DNA of 64,000 nt. Origin: Tubulanus polymorphus. Lineage: Eukaryota; Nemertea; Palaeonemertea; Tubulaniformes; Tubulanidae. The notes beneath the pieces are model-generated. The model saw only the letters and a list, made by a program, of their open reading frames with translations, was not told the origin of the DNA and ran no database searches. The position numbers were made by a program, and so were the translations under genes. Position 1 is the stretch's first letter, and each line of letters opens with the position of its first letter. Positions 13,584 through 23,927 of the stretch are shown in pieces. The stretch is taken from the NCBI RefSeq assembly GCF_964204645.1, contig NC_134036.1, positions 10,280,704-10,344,703 on the forward strand, read 5' to 3'.

Positions 13584-13888
13584 ATGCTCGCTTATCTAAT
13601 AAGTCGTGTATGTGCTGTTGTTGTGATCTTGGTCAGTGTCGCGTCATTTGCAGAAGGTGAGTAACGACTGGGAAAATGAAATACACAATTTTATGAATGG
13701 TCCTTCGAAGATAATATTGCGTTGGGGTTAGATTTTTCAACAATTGGAATAAAATGTAAATTTACTTCAAAACCCCATTTTTGATTGCATAGTGTTTTTT
13801 AAATATAGGTTGCCAAGTAAAAGCCGGAATGTGTGCTCAGGATGGTGAGTGTTGCAGCGGCAACTGTAAAGGCTTATCATGTTGCTAA
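13584..13888 (+). CDS. Secreted seven-cysteine knottin-like (ICK-type) peptide precursor
   Basis: Two exons are read. Exon 1 (13584-13656) encodes a hydrophobic signal peptide of about 24 residues ending in a small-residue cleavage context; its donor is GTGAGT. Exon 2 (13809-13888) starts after TATAG in matching phase 1 and ends in TAA. The whole precursor is only 50 codons, and the cysteine-rich part of about 25 residues follows the signal almost directly, with no propeptide. Cysteine spacing is C-x6-C-x5-CC-x3-C-x4-CC. The first six fit inhibitor cystine knot frameworks seen in many venom, defence and signalling peptides. The odd seventh cysteine at the very C-terminus could permit dimerisation or be unpaired. 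A polyadenylation signal AATAAA lies at 13987. A toxin role is possible but not shown; an antimicrobial or neuropeptide-like role fits equally. Confidence 0.72.
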
Positions 13889-13980
13889 TCGTCGGTAATA
13901 AGGGTTTATAATCGGATATACTTGTGGTGGTTTGGGAAATATCCGATTACGAAACTGACCTGCTGTCAGATTACCGACTG
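13889..13980 (+). repeat. Fold-back repeat in the 3' region of the peptide gene, copy 1
   Basis: GTCGGTAAT at the left is complemented by ATTACCGAC at the right. An inner block (about 13905-13950: TTATAATCGGATAT, GGTGGTTTGGG, ATATCCGATTA) recurs in opposite orientation at 16832-16878. It lies between the stop codon and the poly(A) signal, so it would be transcribed in the mRNA. Confidence 0.65.
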
Positions 13981-14105
13981 ACTATGAATAAATAGCTCGC
14001 TTTCTATTTGTAACGATATCGTGAAATCTCGTGTTCATGATTAAATTCAATAAAACTACGAGTAGATAAATCGACAATCGGGTTGTTTAATTGTTTATGC
14101 TCGAA

Positions 14106-14350
14106 TTCATCGCTGGCGCTGTTGCGCATGACGTCGTATATCGATATACTATCAAATACTTCCTTGTTCGGTAAAACGTTCGCTGATTGGTCCATTTAAC
14201 GGGCATACCAACAGAAGCCTTATTTCGTTTGTTTCAAGCGCTGTGATTGGTACGACCGGATTCTGGTTGGCAAGTAACGACTCCAGCGACTAGTGAGGTC
14301 AAGGGGTTCGGGGAACAGCTTTAGCGGAGTGGGTTCGAATCCCTTGACGG
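14106..14350 (+). mobile_element. SINE-like interspersed repeat, copy 1
   Basis: This segment aligns by eye with 53935-54160 in the same orientation. Shared words are GTTCGCTGATTGGTCCATTTA, CAAGCGCTGTGATTGG, GATTCTGGT and GAACAGCTTTAG. Both copies end in a Pol III B-box-like GGGTTCGAATCCCTTGAC. The combination suggests a tRNA-derived or tRNA-tailed SINE family. Ends and target duplication were not resolved. Confidence 0.65.
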
Positions 14351-14432
14351 GTTAAGGTGGGTCGCTTGGGTTGGCCATAGAAATAACTTTAACGACCAGT
14401 TTTTTTCCTATGTTCATGTCTTTTTATTTCAG

Positions 14433-15089
14433 AGTGAAAGTTATGTTGTACATGAGGATACAAAATTAGCAATGTTAAAGTTATGCGGAGATTTCATGAA
14501 ATTACATAATCTCATTAGCTATTTTGATTCCCGGTCTTGTAGTTGTACAGCAGCTTTTGACCGAGCTAAAACTTGGATTGAAGCATTTTTAGATTTAGGA
14601 GCCAAAAGAAAAGGTTTTAAGAAAAGCAACATTACTCCTTATATGCATATTATGCTGTATCATGTGCCGTATATGTTATCCAATTTTGGTTCTTTGTGTT
14701 CTTATAGTGGCCAGGGCATTGAAAAGGTTAATGATATTCTCAAGAGAATTCATCTCCAGAAGTGTAACAGAGCGGATGGGCCAACTGATGCCCTAAATGT
14801 TATAAAACGAGTTGAGTATTTAGCCGGTCAAGGCCATGCCCGTAATAAGAGAGCTTATGTTAAGAGAAATGAAAAGTACTGGTGCACTGAAAAAGCTGAA
14901 CGGGCGAAACGAAAGAAATCAAAAGTTTCGGACGAAATTGAAAGTACAGTGCTTGTCACAGAGGGTGTACCAGACACTGTAGCTGGAATAAAATCTGAAC
15001 TCGAAAATATGGGTTTCAAGACAAACCTTCGTAGCTATGACCGATTGAAAAAGCTTCTTCTAATGAGGCGAGAGTTGAATGAAAATTAG
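14433..15089 (+). CDS. Last exon of a transposase-like, multicopy-type gene (partial)
   Basis: An acceptor TTTTTATTTCAG at 14432 opens a frame that reads without stops to TAG at 15089. Recognisable segments are SNITPYMHIMLYHVPYM and SGQGIEKVNDILKRIHLQK, which match the C-terminal block of an uncharacterised metazoan protein family with many copies per genome (ITPYMH...HVP...QG.EK.ND), presumed transposon-derived. A lysine/arginine-rich tail ends in a helical YDRLKKLLLMRREL segment. Upstream exons are not found between the SINE and the peptide gene, so this is a truncated or separated copy. AATAAA signals follow at about 15311-15332. Confidence 0.55.
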   Translation, partial: SESYVVHEDTKLAMLKLCGDFMKLHNLISYFDSRSCSCTAAFDRAKTWIEAFLDLGAKRKGFKKSNITPYMHIMLYHVPYMLSNFGSLCSYSGQGIEKVNDILKRIHLQKCNRADGPTDALNVIKRVEYLAGQGHARNKRAYVKRNEKYWCTEKAERAKRKKSKVSDEIESTVLVTEGVPDTVAGIKSELENMGFKTNLRSYDRLKKLLLMRRELNEN

Positions 15090-16694
15090 CCTAAATTTAT
15101 TGACCTTGACAGCCTAAATACTCAACTACTGCGATTCTAGTTAAATCTTTTCCCAAGGCTTTGTTTAATTGTCATTGTCTCTGTCTGTATTTCACGTCAA
15201 ATTGTTTAGAGAAATTATCTTTGTTATAAATTGAGTTCTTCGGTGTTTATTTTTCCAGATTTATATATTTGTAATATTTGGTGATTTTATTTTGTTTTTT
15301 ATTGTTTAAAATAAAGATTAATATTAATAAATAAATTGTCTTCCCAATCTCTTCCTGAATGATTTAATATTATGAAGAAACGTCGAGCCGGCAAGTCGGA
15401 TCAGGATTTTAATGTTTTTTTTCGGTTTCTTGGTTTTTTTTGTCTTAATTTAATATCCATTCATTTGTTTGCATTTGAAGTATCAAATGATTTAAAGTCA
15501 GAGTCAGACTTTAAATCATCTGGGATAGTTTGATTTGACTGAAATTCTAGCTGCTTGCTGACGTTGTGAGTAAGTGGAAACCACGGCTGATTTTTTTAAG
15601 CCAGAACTGTTCAATCTATTAGCTATGGAATTTAGTTTGAACATATATAAACCTTCCCCGTGGAACTATCGGAGGTGTACAAAATATGTGACTATGCGAG
15701 ATTTGAACTTCTGATCTATCAAGTGCAAGTCTTGTACCCTACTGAAACTGGGCCATTGTGACTGCATGAATAGTACTCTACTGTAACATTGTTTTGATAC
15801 AGTGATAGTCTATAATTACAATTATACATCTGAACTGACAGCACGGCGCGTATTATTTATTGAACATAAACTGGGTCACACGCGAGCCCACACATCGTTT
15901 ATTCGTTACACATTTTATTGACTTTTTCAGTGCATGGCGACAATAATTAAATGAGAAAATTTCGGATTTCACTTTAAAATACCTCTTTTTAAAGCCGATA
16001 TTTGACCATTTTCGATAATAACCCAAGGGTTTTTTAAATCTATCAGCCACTGGATGATTAAAGTATTATCCAAGGAGACAAGGCGGTTTAAAAAAGAAAT
16101 AAGCGATAACGCGCGCGACGAATTGTCCGCCGACTATAGTGACCCGCCAGCGCGAGCTATCCTCCCCTACTCTTAAGTTCGCGGTTAAATGTAAATCATC
16201 AACATTATCTTGATTTGCTCAATATCAACAGGGATTGGTAAAAATATCTTATATTTACGGAATCTATCAGCACTTTAACTCTATCATCCTCTATTGTTTT
16301 TAAATAACGCTTTAAAATCGTACCGAAAGCTCGAAAATGCATGGTTTTCTTGCAAATGTGAAGGATTTCTGTCCATTTTTTTCATAATCAAAAGTAAAAG
16401 TGTAGAATTCCTTAGATATTCTTCAAAATTAGTCCATTCGACGCAGAAAGACAGCCACAACATGAATCTATCAGCACTTCGAAGATTATTTTAATCAATT
16501 TTCATCTACTCTAATTTTATTCACAACGACTATAGCATTTTCAATGACGCGGAGCCAAATTTTATTATTGCATTGTTGCACATGCGCACATAGCGATGTT
16601 CCAAAAAGTTGGTAATGAGTTATATGCGGAACTTGAATTGAGGATGATGTGTTTGGTCCTCGCCACTGAGAGGGAACCTCGTATTTCACGAAGC
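15090..16694. other. No gene recognised
   Basis: The first part is the 3' flank of the transposase-like exon. A degraded minus-strand tRNA-like B box lies near 15710. 16.10-16.17 kb is a short CpG-rich block. Open frames at 15853-16050 (minus) and 16294-16494 (plus) have no supporting features. Confidence 0.35.
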
Positions 16695-16880
16695 TATTCA
16701 CCTTAAAATCATGAACAGTTACGACCCGATCATTGATTATTTACTCGCAGTTTTATTTAACCCAATTATAACACGAAATTTGACGTTTTATAGTCAATAA
16801 CCGGACTGTGGTTCAATTCATTAATCGGATATTCCCCAAACCACCAAAAACCTACATCCGATTATAAAAACTGGCCACCA
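16695..16880. repeat. Interspersed repeats shared with 45 kb and with the peptide-gene 3' region
   Basis: Two repeat parts abut. 16706-16785 (CATGAACAGTTACGACCCGATC through AATTTGACG) has a diverged direct copy at 45039-45115. 16832-16878 is the inverted copy of the block at about 13905-13950. Confidence 0.6.
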
Positions 16881-17254
16881 ACTATTTTAGCTTCTCTCAA
16901 TCTATGATGTACACGTTCCGAAACAAAGCGATGCTGGGTTGCAGGAATTGACCTCAGAATGACAGTGTCCACCTTTTTCATTGCAACTGAACACATCTAA
17001 AATGATATTAAAATAGGATCTTGATCAATATATATTTTTACTGACGGCCGGAAGTAGTATAGGCGACACTGCATACTGTTATGTTACTATCGAGGTTTTA
17101 TAAAAGCCTGCAATATCATCCCAAATTGTTCCCCATTTTCTGGTCAACCAATATGCGAGGACTAAGGTCATCGAAAAATTGAAAGGACATAAAAATTGGT
17201 AAGAATTCTACATTTGTCCTTTCCATTTAATCTAGTACTGTTATCAATTATCAG

Positions 17255-17664
17255 TAATAGGGATAATGGGCTTTCAGGCCAAAGGTCGAACGGTCGAGCT
17301 CATTAAAAAACAAATATTAAAAGTAATTAAAAACTATAATATATTTTCATAACCGTGTGTATTTTATATTAAAACTAAATATTTATTCTAAGATATTAAT
17401 AATTTTAAATGCATATTGTATTAAATCAATTGGTCGCTCCGCTTCGCTACCGCTCCGCTCCGCGACCAATTGATTTATTTACAATACACAAATTCAAATA
17501 ATCAAATATATTTTAATAATAATAATTATTCTATTATTCTATTATTCAACTGAAATGCACGCGGTTATGAAAATATATTATAGTTTTTAATTACTTTTAA
17601 TATATGTTTTTTTAATGAACTCGACCATTCAACCTTTAACCTGAAAGCCCATTATCCCTATTAC
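17255..17664. repeat. Large palindrome at the left end of the Maverick-like element
   Basis: The left arm 17255-17359 (TAATAGGGATAATGGGCTTT through CATAACCG) matches the reverse complement of 17555-17664 with few mismatches. The inner bases also pair: TAAATCAATTGGTCGC at 17423-17438 against GCGACCAATTGATTTA at 17462-17477. The axis lies near 17450 in a GC-rich CGCTCCGC core. The arms are probably terminal inverted repeat sequence of the element, but no matching copy is seen at the right end near 29.1 kb. The whole could fold into a long hairpin. Confidence 0.85.
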
Positions 17665-17745
17665 TCTTAAAATATTCATATAAATGAATAACATTTAAAT
17701 CATTGAACTTCTAAAATCAATTTTAATAAAAAATTTAGTATTAAA

Positions 17746-20700
17746 ATGGAAGCAAATAAGTACTACTGCCCAACATGTAAGATAAGTATAGATAAGTCTC
17801 AAAAAGCAAGACACAATAAAACTATAACACATTTAGAGAATAAATTGAAATTAGAATATAAAGATAATATATTAGAAACTAAATTAGAAGAATTAAAGAA
17901 TGAAAAAGAAACATACAAATGTGATACATGTAATCAATCATTCAGTGATAAAAGATATTATAAAGAACATTTAAAATCTATAAGTCATATTAGAAATAAG
18001 AATAATGATATTTTAGGTGAAGATTATTTTGATAATGATAACGATAAGAAACAGAAGACAATTAAAAGCATAAAAAATAAATTAAACAATAAAAGACCAT
18101 ACATGGAAGATGTAAGAAATTATATTAATTCATTAGATAATAAAAAAGATATAGAGATAACCGAAGCATTTAAAAGTGATATTGGTCCAGCAGCTATCGA
18201 GTTTAAATTTCATAAAGGTAAAACATTAGAAGAAAATAAAAAACATTTAGAAAATATGAAAGAAATAATAAAAATAATTACAGATGTTGAATATCCTAAA
18301 ATTAGTATATCAGTTAAAGTAAAGTTTATAAAATCTGAAGATAAACCAATATATAATATAAATTCTCATTCACAACATATTATATCTAAACAACATATAG
18401 ATGATAAATTATATAAATGTTATAATGAAATAAAAAGTAAAATAGAAGAGAAATATTTTGAAGGATCAGGTTTAATATTTGATGAAATAATATTTATGAC
18501 TTTACATGTCTATAACACAAAATATAATAAGTTAACTAAATCGAAACCAATTGATGAAAATAATGTATCATATTATAAAGAACCAGATATTGAAGCATCA
18601 AGTTATATTAAACTACCATTTAAAACTAATGCTGTAATAAATGTACAAAATTTTGATAATAAATGTTTTCTATGGACAATTATAAGTTGCTTACACCCAG
18701 TTGAAGATTATAATAAACATACTTATAGATTAACAAATTATAAACAATTTGAAAATAATTATAAGATAGATAAGTATCCTGTTAGAATTAAAAATATTCC
18801 AAAAATAGAAAGAGATAATAATCTTAAAATAAATGTATTTGATTTAATTAAATTACCAAATACAAAAGGTAACAATATAAAACATTATACATTAGAACCT
18901 TTATATCTATCAAAAGATTATGATTCAAACGATGTTATAGATATACTATATTATGAGAATCATTATATGTGGATTAAACAAATCGATTTATTTTTTCAAA
19001 TCAGAAAATGATCACCATAAAATATATCTTTGTAGAAAATGTTTACATAGATTCAGTAATGAAAGTACATTATTAAATCATAAACAACTATGTGATAATC
19101 ATGATTATTGTAAATTAGTTTTACCAAATGAAAAAGATAAAATATTAGAATTCAAAAAATATGATTACAAAAATAAAGTACCATTTGTAATATATGGAGA
19201 TTTTGAATCATTAAATAAAGAACTAACTGATCAAGATAGAAAAGAAATATATTATAAAAGAAAGAAATTAAATTCTAATGAAAATGATTTTTCAGATGAA
19301 CCACCAAAAACAAATACTATTAAAAAGATTCATCAATCAGCTGCTGCTTTCGGGTTATATATTAAATCTGATTATCCAGAACTAATTGAAAGTGAATATT
19401 ATAATTATAGAAATGAAAATGTTATTAATCATTTTTGTGACTTATTAATTGAATATGAAATAAGATTTAGTAAATTATTGAATACAAATATAGAAATTAT
19501 AATGACAGAAGAAGATAAAGAAGTATTTGCGTTTGCAGATAAATGTTATTATTGTGAAAAGATATTTAATTATAAAGATAAAAAAGTAAGAGACCATGAT
19601 CATTTGAATGGAAAGTTTAGAGGCGCTGCACATGAGAATTGTAACTTACAAGCTAAGAAAATTAACTTTGTACCAGTTATATTTCATAATCTATCAGGAT
19701 ATGATGCACATTTATTTATCAAACAGCTATGTTATAAAATAGAAGATATCAATAATGAAATAGAAATATTAAATTCAAATAGATCAAAAGATAAAATACC
19801 AACTTATAAATTTAGAATGTTAGCTAAAACATCTGAGAATTATATATCATTCCAATTTGGTTGTCTAAGATTTATAGATTCATATAGATTTTTAAATAGT
19901 TCATTAGATAACTTATCAAAATCATTAGTTGATGATGAATTACAAATATTAAAACAACACTACCCAAATAATGATGATTTTAAATTAATGAGATATAAAG
20001 GAGCAATTCCATATTCTTTCTATAAAAATCATAATAATTTTAAAATAACTGAATTATTGAAAGAACAATTTTATGATGAATTAAAAAATGAATATGTTAA
20101 AGATGAAGTCTATAATAGAACATTGAATATTTGGAATCATTTCAAAATAGAAAATCATGGGCAATTAGTAGATTTATATTTAAAATCAGATGTATTATTA
20201 TTAACCGATATATTCGAAAAGTTTAGAGATGTAAACCTAAAATATTTCAATATTGATCCTTGTCATTGTTATTCATCACCAGGATTAACATGGGATTGTG
20301 GATTAAAATTTACAGATATAAAAATGGATTTGTTAACAAATATAGATCAATTACTATTATTTGAAAAATCTATAAGAGGAGGTGTTTCAGGTGTATTGGG
20401 TGATAGATATTTCAATGTAAATGATAATCCTGGATATAAATTATTATACATAGATGCAAATAATCTTTATGGTTGGGCAATGATGGAACCACAACCTTAT
20501 GGGATGTTTGAAATAACTGAAGTTTTACAAATTGATAAATTTGATTGGAAGAAAAGAATCCTAGATATTGCAGATGATTCAGATATTGGTTACTTCTTCG
20601 TTGTAGATTTAGAATACCCTGAAAATATTAAATTCAAATCTAGAAATCTAGCATATTGTCCCGAACATAAAACTGTTAAACATGAAGAATTATCAAATTA

Positions 20701-21778
20701 TCAAAAAAGAATTAAACCCGATAATCATATTCATACTGAAAAGTTAATGGTAACTCAAGAAGATAAATATAATTACGTTGTGCATTATAGAATGTTAAAA
20801 TTCTATTTGAATCAAGGAATGATATTAAAAAAAGTACATAGATATATTTCATTCAGTCAATCTAAATGGTTAGAAAAATATATAGATTTTAATACTACAC
20901 AGAGAACTAAATCTAAAACTGATTTTGAAAAAGATTTTTTTAAGTTAATGAACAATGCGTTCTATGGTAAGACTTGTGAAAACATACGAAATAGAAATGA
21001 TATTGAGTTAGTTAGTAATGGTAAAAGGATAAGGCATTTACAATCATATCCTAAGTTTATAGGTAACAGAATATTTGATGAAAATTTAGCAGCAGTTAAG
21101 ATGAGAAGAACTTCAATGAAATTTAATAAACCGATTTATGTTGGAGCTGCAGTTTTAGAAATTTCAAAATTATTAATGTATCAATTTTACTATAACGTAT
21201 TACAACCTCATTTTGGAGAAAAGCATATAGAAATTCTATACTTTGATACTGACAGTTACATATTAAAGATAAAAACTAATAATATAACAGATGATTTAAA
21301 AACATTAAAACATCATTTTGATTTCAGTAACTATCCTAAAAATCATGAATTGTTTACCAATGATAATAAAAAAGTTCCTGGGAAGTTTAAGGATGAATTA
21401 GGTGGTGAAGAAATGATAGAGTTCATTGGTATTAGATCTAAAATGTATAGTTATAAAACTAAAACTCATGAAGCTAAAAAGTTAAAAGGAATTACCAAAA
21501 GCGTTGTTGAAAAGAACATTCATTTCAAAGATTACATCAATTGTATATTTAATGAAGAAGTTAGAAAACATAAAATGAAATGTTTAAGATCTGAAGATCA
21601 TGAAATGTATATTGAAGAGATAGAGAAGATAAGTCTAAACCCATTTGATGATAAAAGATATATTTTAGATGATGGAATCCACACAGTTGCCTATGGTTGC
21701 AATTTAGATGAATATATAAAATTCAAAAGAGAAGAAACAAAAGAAAATGAGATTATGAAAAGGATTCTAGCGTGTTAA
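17746..21778 (+). CDS. polB: Protein-primed family B DNA polymerase with zinc fingers and Endo VII-like insert (one frameshift)
   Basis: The N-terminus has two C2H2 fingers (CPTCKISIDKSQKARH; CDTCNQSFSDKRYYKEH). A long region follows, then another Cys/His motif (CRKCLHRF, about residue 425). The exonuclease has YGDFES, FHNLSGYDAHLF and DLYLKSDVLLL. Between exo I and exo II lies an endonuclease VII-like Cys/His segment (CYYCEKIF, RDHDHLNGKFRGAAHENC). Polymerase motifs are A YIDANNLYGWAM, B KLMNNAFYGKT and C YFDTDS, followed by KLKGI. It would replicate the element from protein-primed ends. The reading frame shifts near 18990-18996 in a run of six T, where one base fewer would keep the frame; both sides are otherwise open. 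The start ATG follows a motif shared with two other genes of the element. All catalytic acidic residues are present. Confidence 0.9.
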
Positions 21779-21782
21779 TCAA

Positions 21783-21809
21783 TTTCAATAAAAATTTGTA
21801 TAATAAATG
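21783..21809 (+). promoter_or_regulatory. Candidate promoter motif AATAAAA(A)ATTT-N9-ATGG
   Basis: The core AATAAAAATTT lies exactly nine bases before the ATG at 21807. The same core and spacing precede the starts at 17746 (with one extra A) and 23928. The starts at 22166 and 22633 lack it but have AAATAAATG. Because AATAAA right after a stop codon could also be a poly(A) signal of the preceding gene, the reading as promoter is tentative. The copy before 17746, with no gene upstream, argues for a promoter. Confidence 0.4.
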
Positions 21810-22148
21810 GAGAGTAAACAAGTACACAGTGAATTCTTAGATAGAATTAAAGATACTTCAAGCGTCAAATCTGTAGATTATAAATTTAAAAAACTAACTG
21901 AGTTAACAATTCACAAGAAATATTTAATTACTAACATTGAAACAATTACTAATAAATATGGAGATAAATTAGTAATTCATTTAGAATATGAAGGATTAAA
22001 AGGAAATAAATATAAATTCAGAACTTATTTACCAGATAGATTTCATAGATTATCAAGTGAAGATCTAGAAGAATTATATTCTGGTGATTTATATTTCATA
22101 TATAAAGGTAAGAATGAAAAAGGGCACCATGAAATAGATTTCGAATAA
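21807..22148 (+). CDS. Small OB-fold-like, candidate ssDNA-binding protein
   Basis: The 113-residue protein has an N-terminal leader and a beta-rich core (KYLITNIETITNKYGDKLVI, then FRTYLPDRFHRL, then YFIYKGK). Its pattern resembles a small family often found beside this type of polymerase in animal elements (tracts like '..T.YG..LV..L....V.LP.R'), which I take as an OB-fold single-strand-binding candidate. It lies 28 bases after the polymerase stop, consistent with a replication role. A decayed relative is recognisable on the minus strand at 45770-46060. Function is inferred from context, not proven. Confidence 0.5.
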   Translation: MESKQVHSEFLDRIKDTSSVKSVDYKFKKLTELTIHKKYLITNIETITNKYGDKLVIHLEYEGLKGNKYKFRTYLPDRFHRLSSEDLEELYSGDLYFIYKGKNEKGHHEIDFE

Positions 22149-22165
22149 GAAAATATGTAAAATAA

Positions 22166-22606
22166 ATGGCGGAATTAAAAGAATACAGAATATTTGTTGA
22201 TTCTAGAAAACTTACAAATTATAAATCTCATAATTCATTAGTACAATTAGATAGAGAATTCAAGAATTGTGTAGATTTAAAATTAGTTAATATAAGTTTA
22301 TGTAATTCTTTTCATAATATATCGAATAAAAGTCTTGATCATTTAGCTTTTAAAATTTATTTTAGAAATTTGAATAAATGGTTTCATCTTTATCTAAAAC
22401 CAGGATTATATAATTTAGAAACATTAGCGCAAGAAATTAATAAAAGAGCTCGTTTAAAAATGGGCTCAGCTGCTCGATTTGAAATTAAATTCATCAAAAG
22501 TGATAGTTCGAATAAAATAAGAATAAAGTTAACTAATGAACAACATAGATTTCTAGTAAGAAAACCTTTAGCTAAACTGTTTGGAATTCTTCCGGATAGA
22601 CATTAG
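22166..22606 (+). CDS. Candidate minor structural protein (penton/minor capsid position)
   Basis: The 146-residue protein begins MAELKEYRIFVDSRKL and is beta-strand rich. Segments KPGLYNLETLAQEINKRAR and LAKLFGILPD resemble a family placed next to the capsid gene in related invertebrate elements ('.PGYY.....I..IN...L...LG...'). It starts 17 bases after the upstream stop, in the context AAATAAATGG. Position between the DNA-binding candidate and the capsid candidate suggests a virion protein such as a penton or minor capsid protein. No motif proves this. Confidence 0.45.
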   Translation: MAELKEYRIFVDSRKLTNYKSHNSLVQLDREFKNCVDLKLVNISLCNSFHNISNKSLDHLAFKIYFRNLNKWFHLYLKPGLYNLETLAQEINKRARLKMGSAARFEIKFIKSDSSNKIRIKLTNEQHRFLVRKPLAKLFGILPDRH

Positions 22607-22632
22607 AAATAGTTAATTTTTTTGTTAAATAA

Positions 22633-23876
22633 ATGAGTGGGAGTTATATCAATCCTTCTAAGAATCATAGAATATCTAATGCTATTAAAGCAGAAAGATC
22701 ACACATCATATAATTACTCATAACCCTTCAAATATTAATCCCGATGAAACTTTATACGTTAGAATCCCTCGATTAACACAAAATACTTTTTATGTTCCAA
22801 ATAGTATTTATTTATCGGCCGATATAAAAGTAATCGGTAATAATAATAATTATGTTGTTGATAATGTTGGAAGATATTTGATTAAAAAGTTAAAAATAAA
22901 GATTGGTCCAGAAACAGTTTTCTCATTAGATGATTATAATTTATTTTCACATTATAAAGATTTATGGTTAACTAAAGAAAATAGAAATAATATGATATTT
23001 CAAGGAATTCAATCAGAAAACCAAAATAAATTAAGATCAGAAGCTAATAGCGCAATATTAACTAATGATGTAGATAAATTGATAAAAAGTATATATGGAA
23101 GCAAATATAAAATTCCGTTAGATTTTGAATTGATAAATAATAATGCACCTTTATATAAATACGCAATTCAAGAAGATATTATATTTGAGATAACATTTGC
23201 TCCTGTAAATGAAATTGTATTATCTAGCGTTAATAAAGATATGAGTTATAAATTATCGAATATATGTTTAGAATATGATACAGATGAAAATATTTCAAGT
23301 ATAATTCAAACTAAATATAATCAAGGATTTTCATTATTATATGATTATATTGATAAATTTAAAACTGTAACTATTAATGCAAATGATGAAATAATTAATG
23401 AGAATATTAACTTTCCTAGAAGATCTATTAAAGGTATATTAATATTTTTTACTATTGCAACATATTCTAATGGTGCAATAAATGTTGATAATTATTATAA
23501 TCCTGAAATAACAAAAGTAGAAATAACTATCGAAGGAATAGCGAATAAAATATTTTGTCAAGGAATGAGAATGATAGATCAATGGGTAGAAATTAAAAAA
23601 CATTTTATGAATGAAAAAATAAAATCATCTGAAGATTGTAATATTAATCAAATAAATTATTATACCGGTAATAAATATGCATTATGGTTAGATTTTAGAA
23701 CAACAGAGGATAATTCATTACATGGTTCTGGAAAAAAACTACAGAACACTAAAGATGGAATACAATTATTCATGACAAAGAATAAAGGAATCAAAAATTT
23801 TAAAATGCACATTTATATTATATCTGACGCGCAATTAAATATTGTAAATTCACAATTAGATAGTGTTATGTATTAA
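22633..23876 (+). CDS. Candidate major capsid protein (double jelly-roll type), one frameshift
   Basis: The start at 22633 is in the context TAAATAAATG and reads about 25 codons before meeting a stop. The main frame is open from about 22709 to 23876. Recognisable segments are PDETLYVRIPRL, then FVPNSIYLSAD-like strands, GIQSENQNKLRS, a KIPLDFEL-containing strand pair, EITFAPVNEIVLSS, RRSIKGILIFF, PEITKVEITIEGIANKIFCQGMR and DAQLNIVNSQLDSVMY. This order matches a protein widespread in animal Maverick-like elements and thought to be the capsid protein. Size (about 414 codons) and beta-rich nature fit. The shift lies in a CATATAATT stretch near 22705-22712, where a TA repeat unit may have been gained. 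Capsid identity is inference from family and position. Confidence 0.6.
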
Positions 23877-23927
23877 TTATGTATTAGTTATGTAAAATTT
23901 TAACTCTAATAAAAATTTATTATATAA

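Noticed and set aside
14320-14350. Possible tRNA gene around GGGTTCGAATCCC
   Set aside because: Only the B-box arm is convincing; no acceptor stem, D arm or anticodon arm can be folded, and the segment is repeated at 54.1 kb, so it is a SINE-like repeat.
17255-17270. TAGGGATAA word resembling part of the I-SceI site
   Set aside because: The match is too short and the remaining bases differ; there is no reason to link it with the HNH protein.
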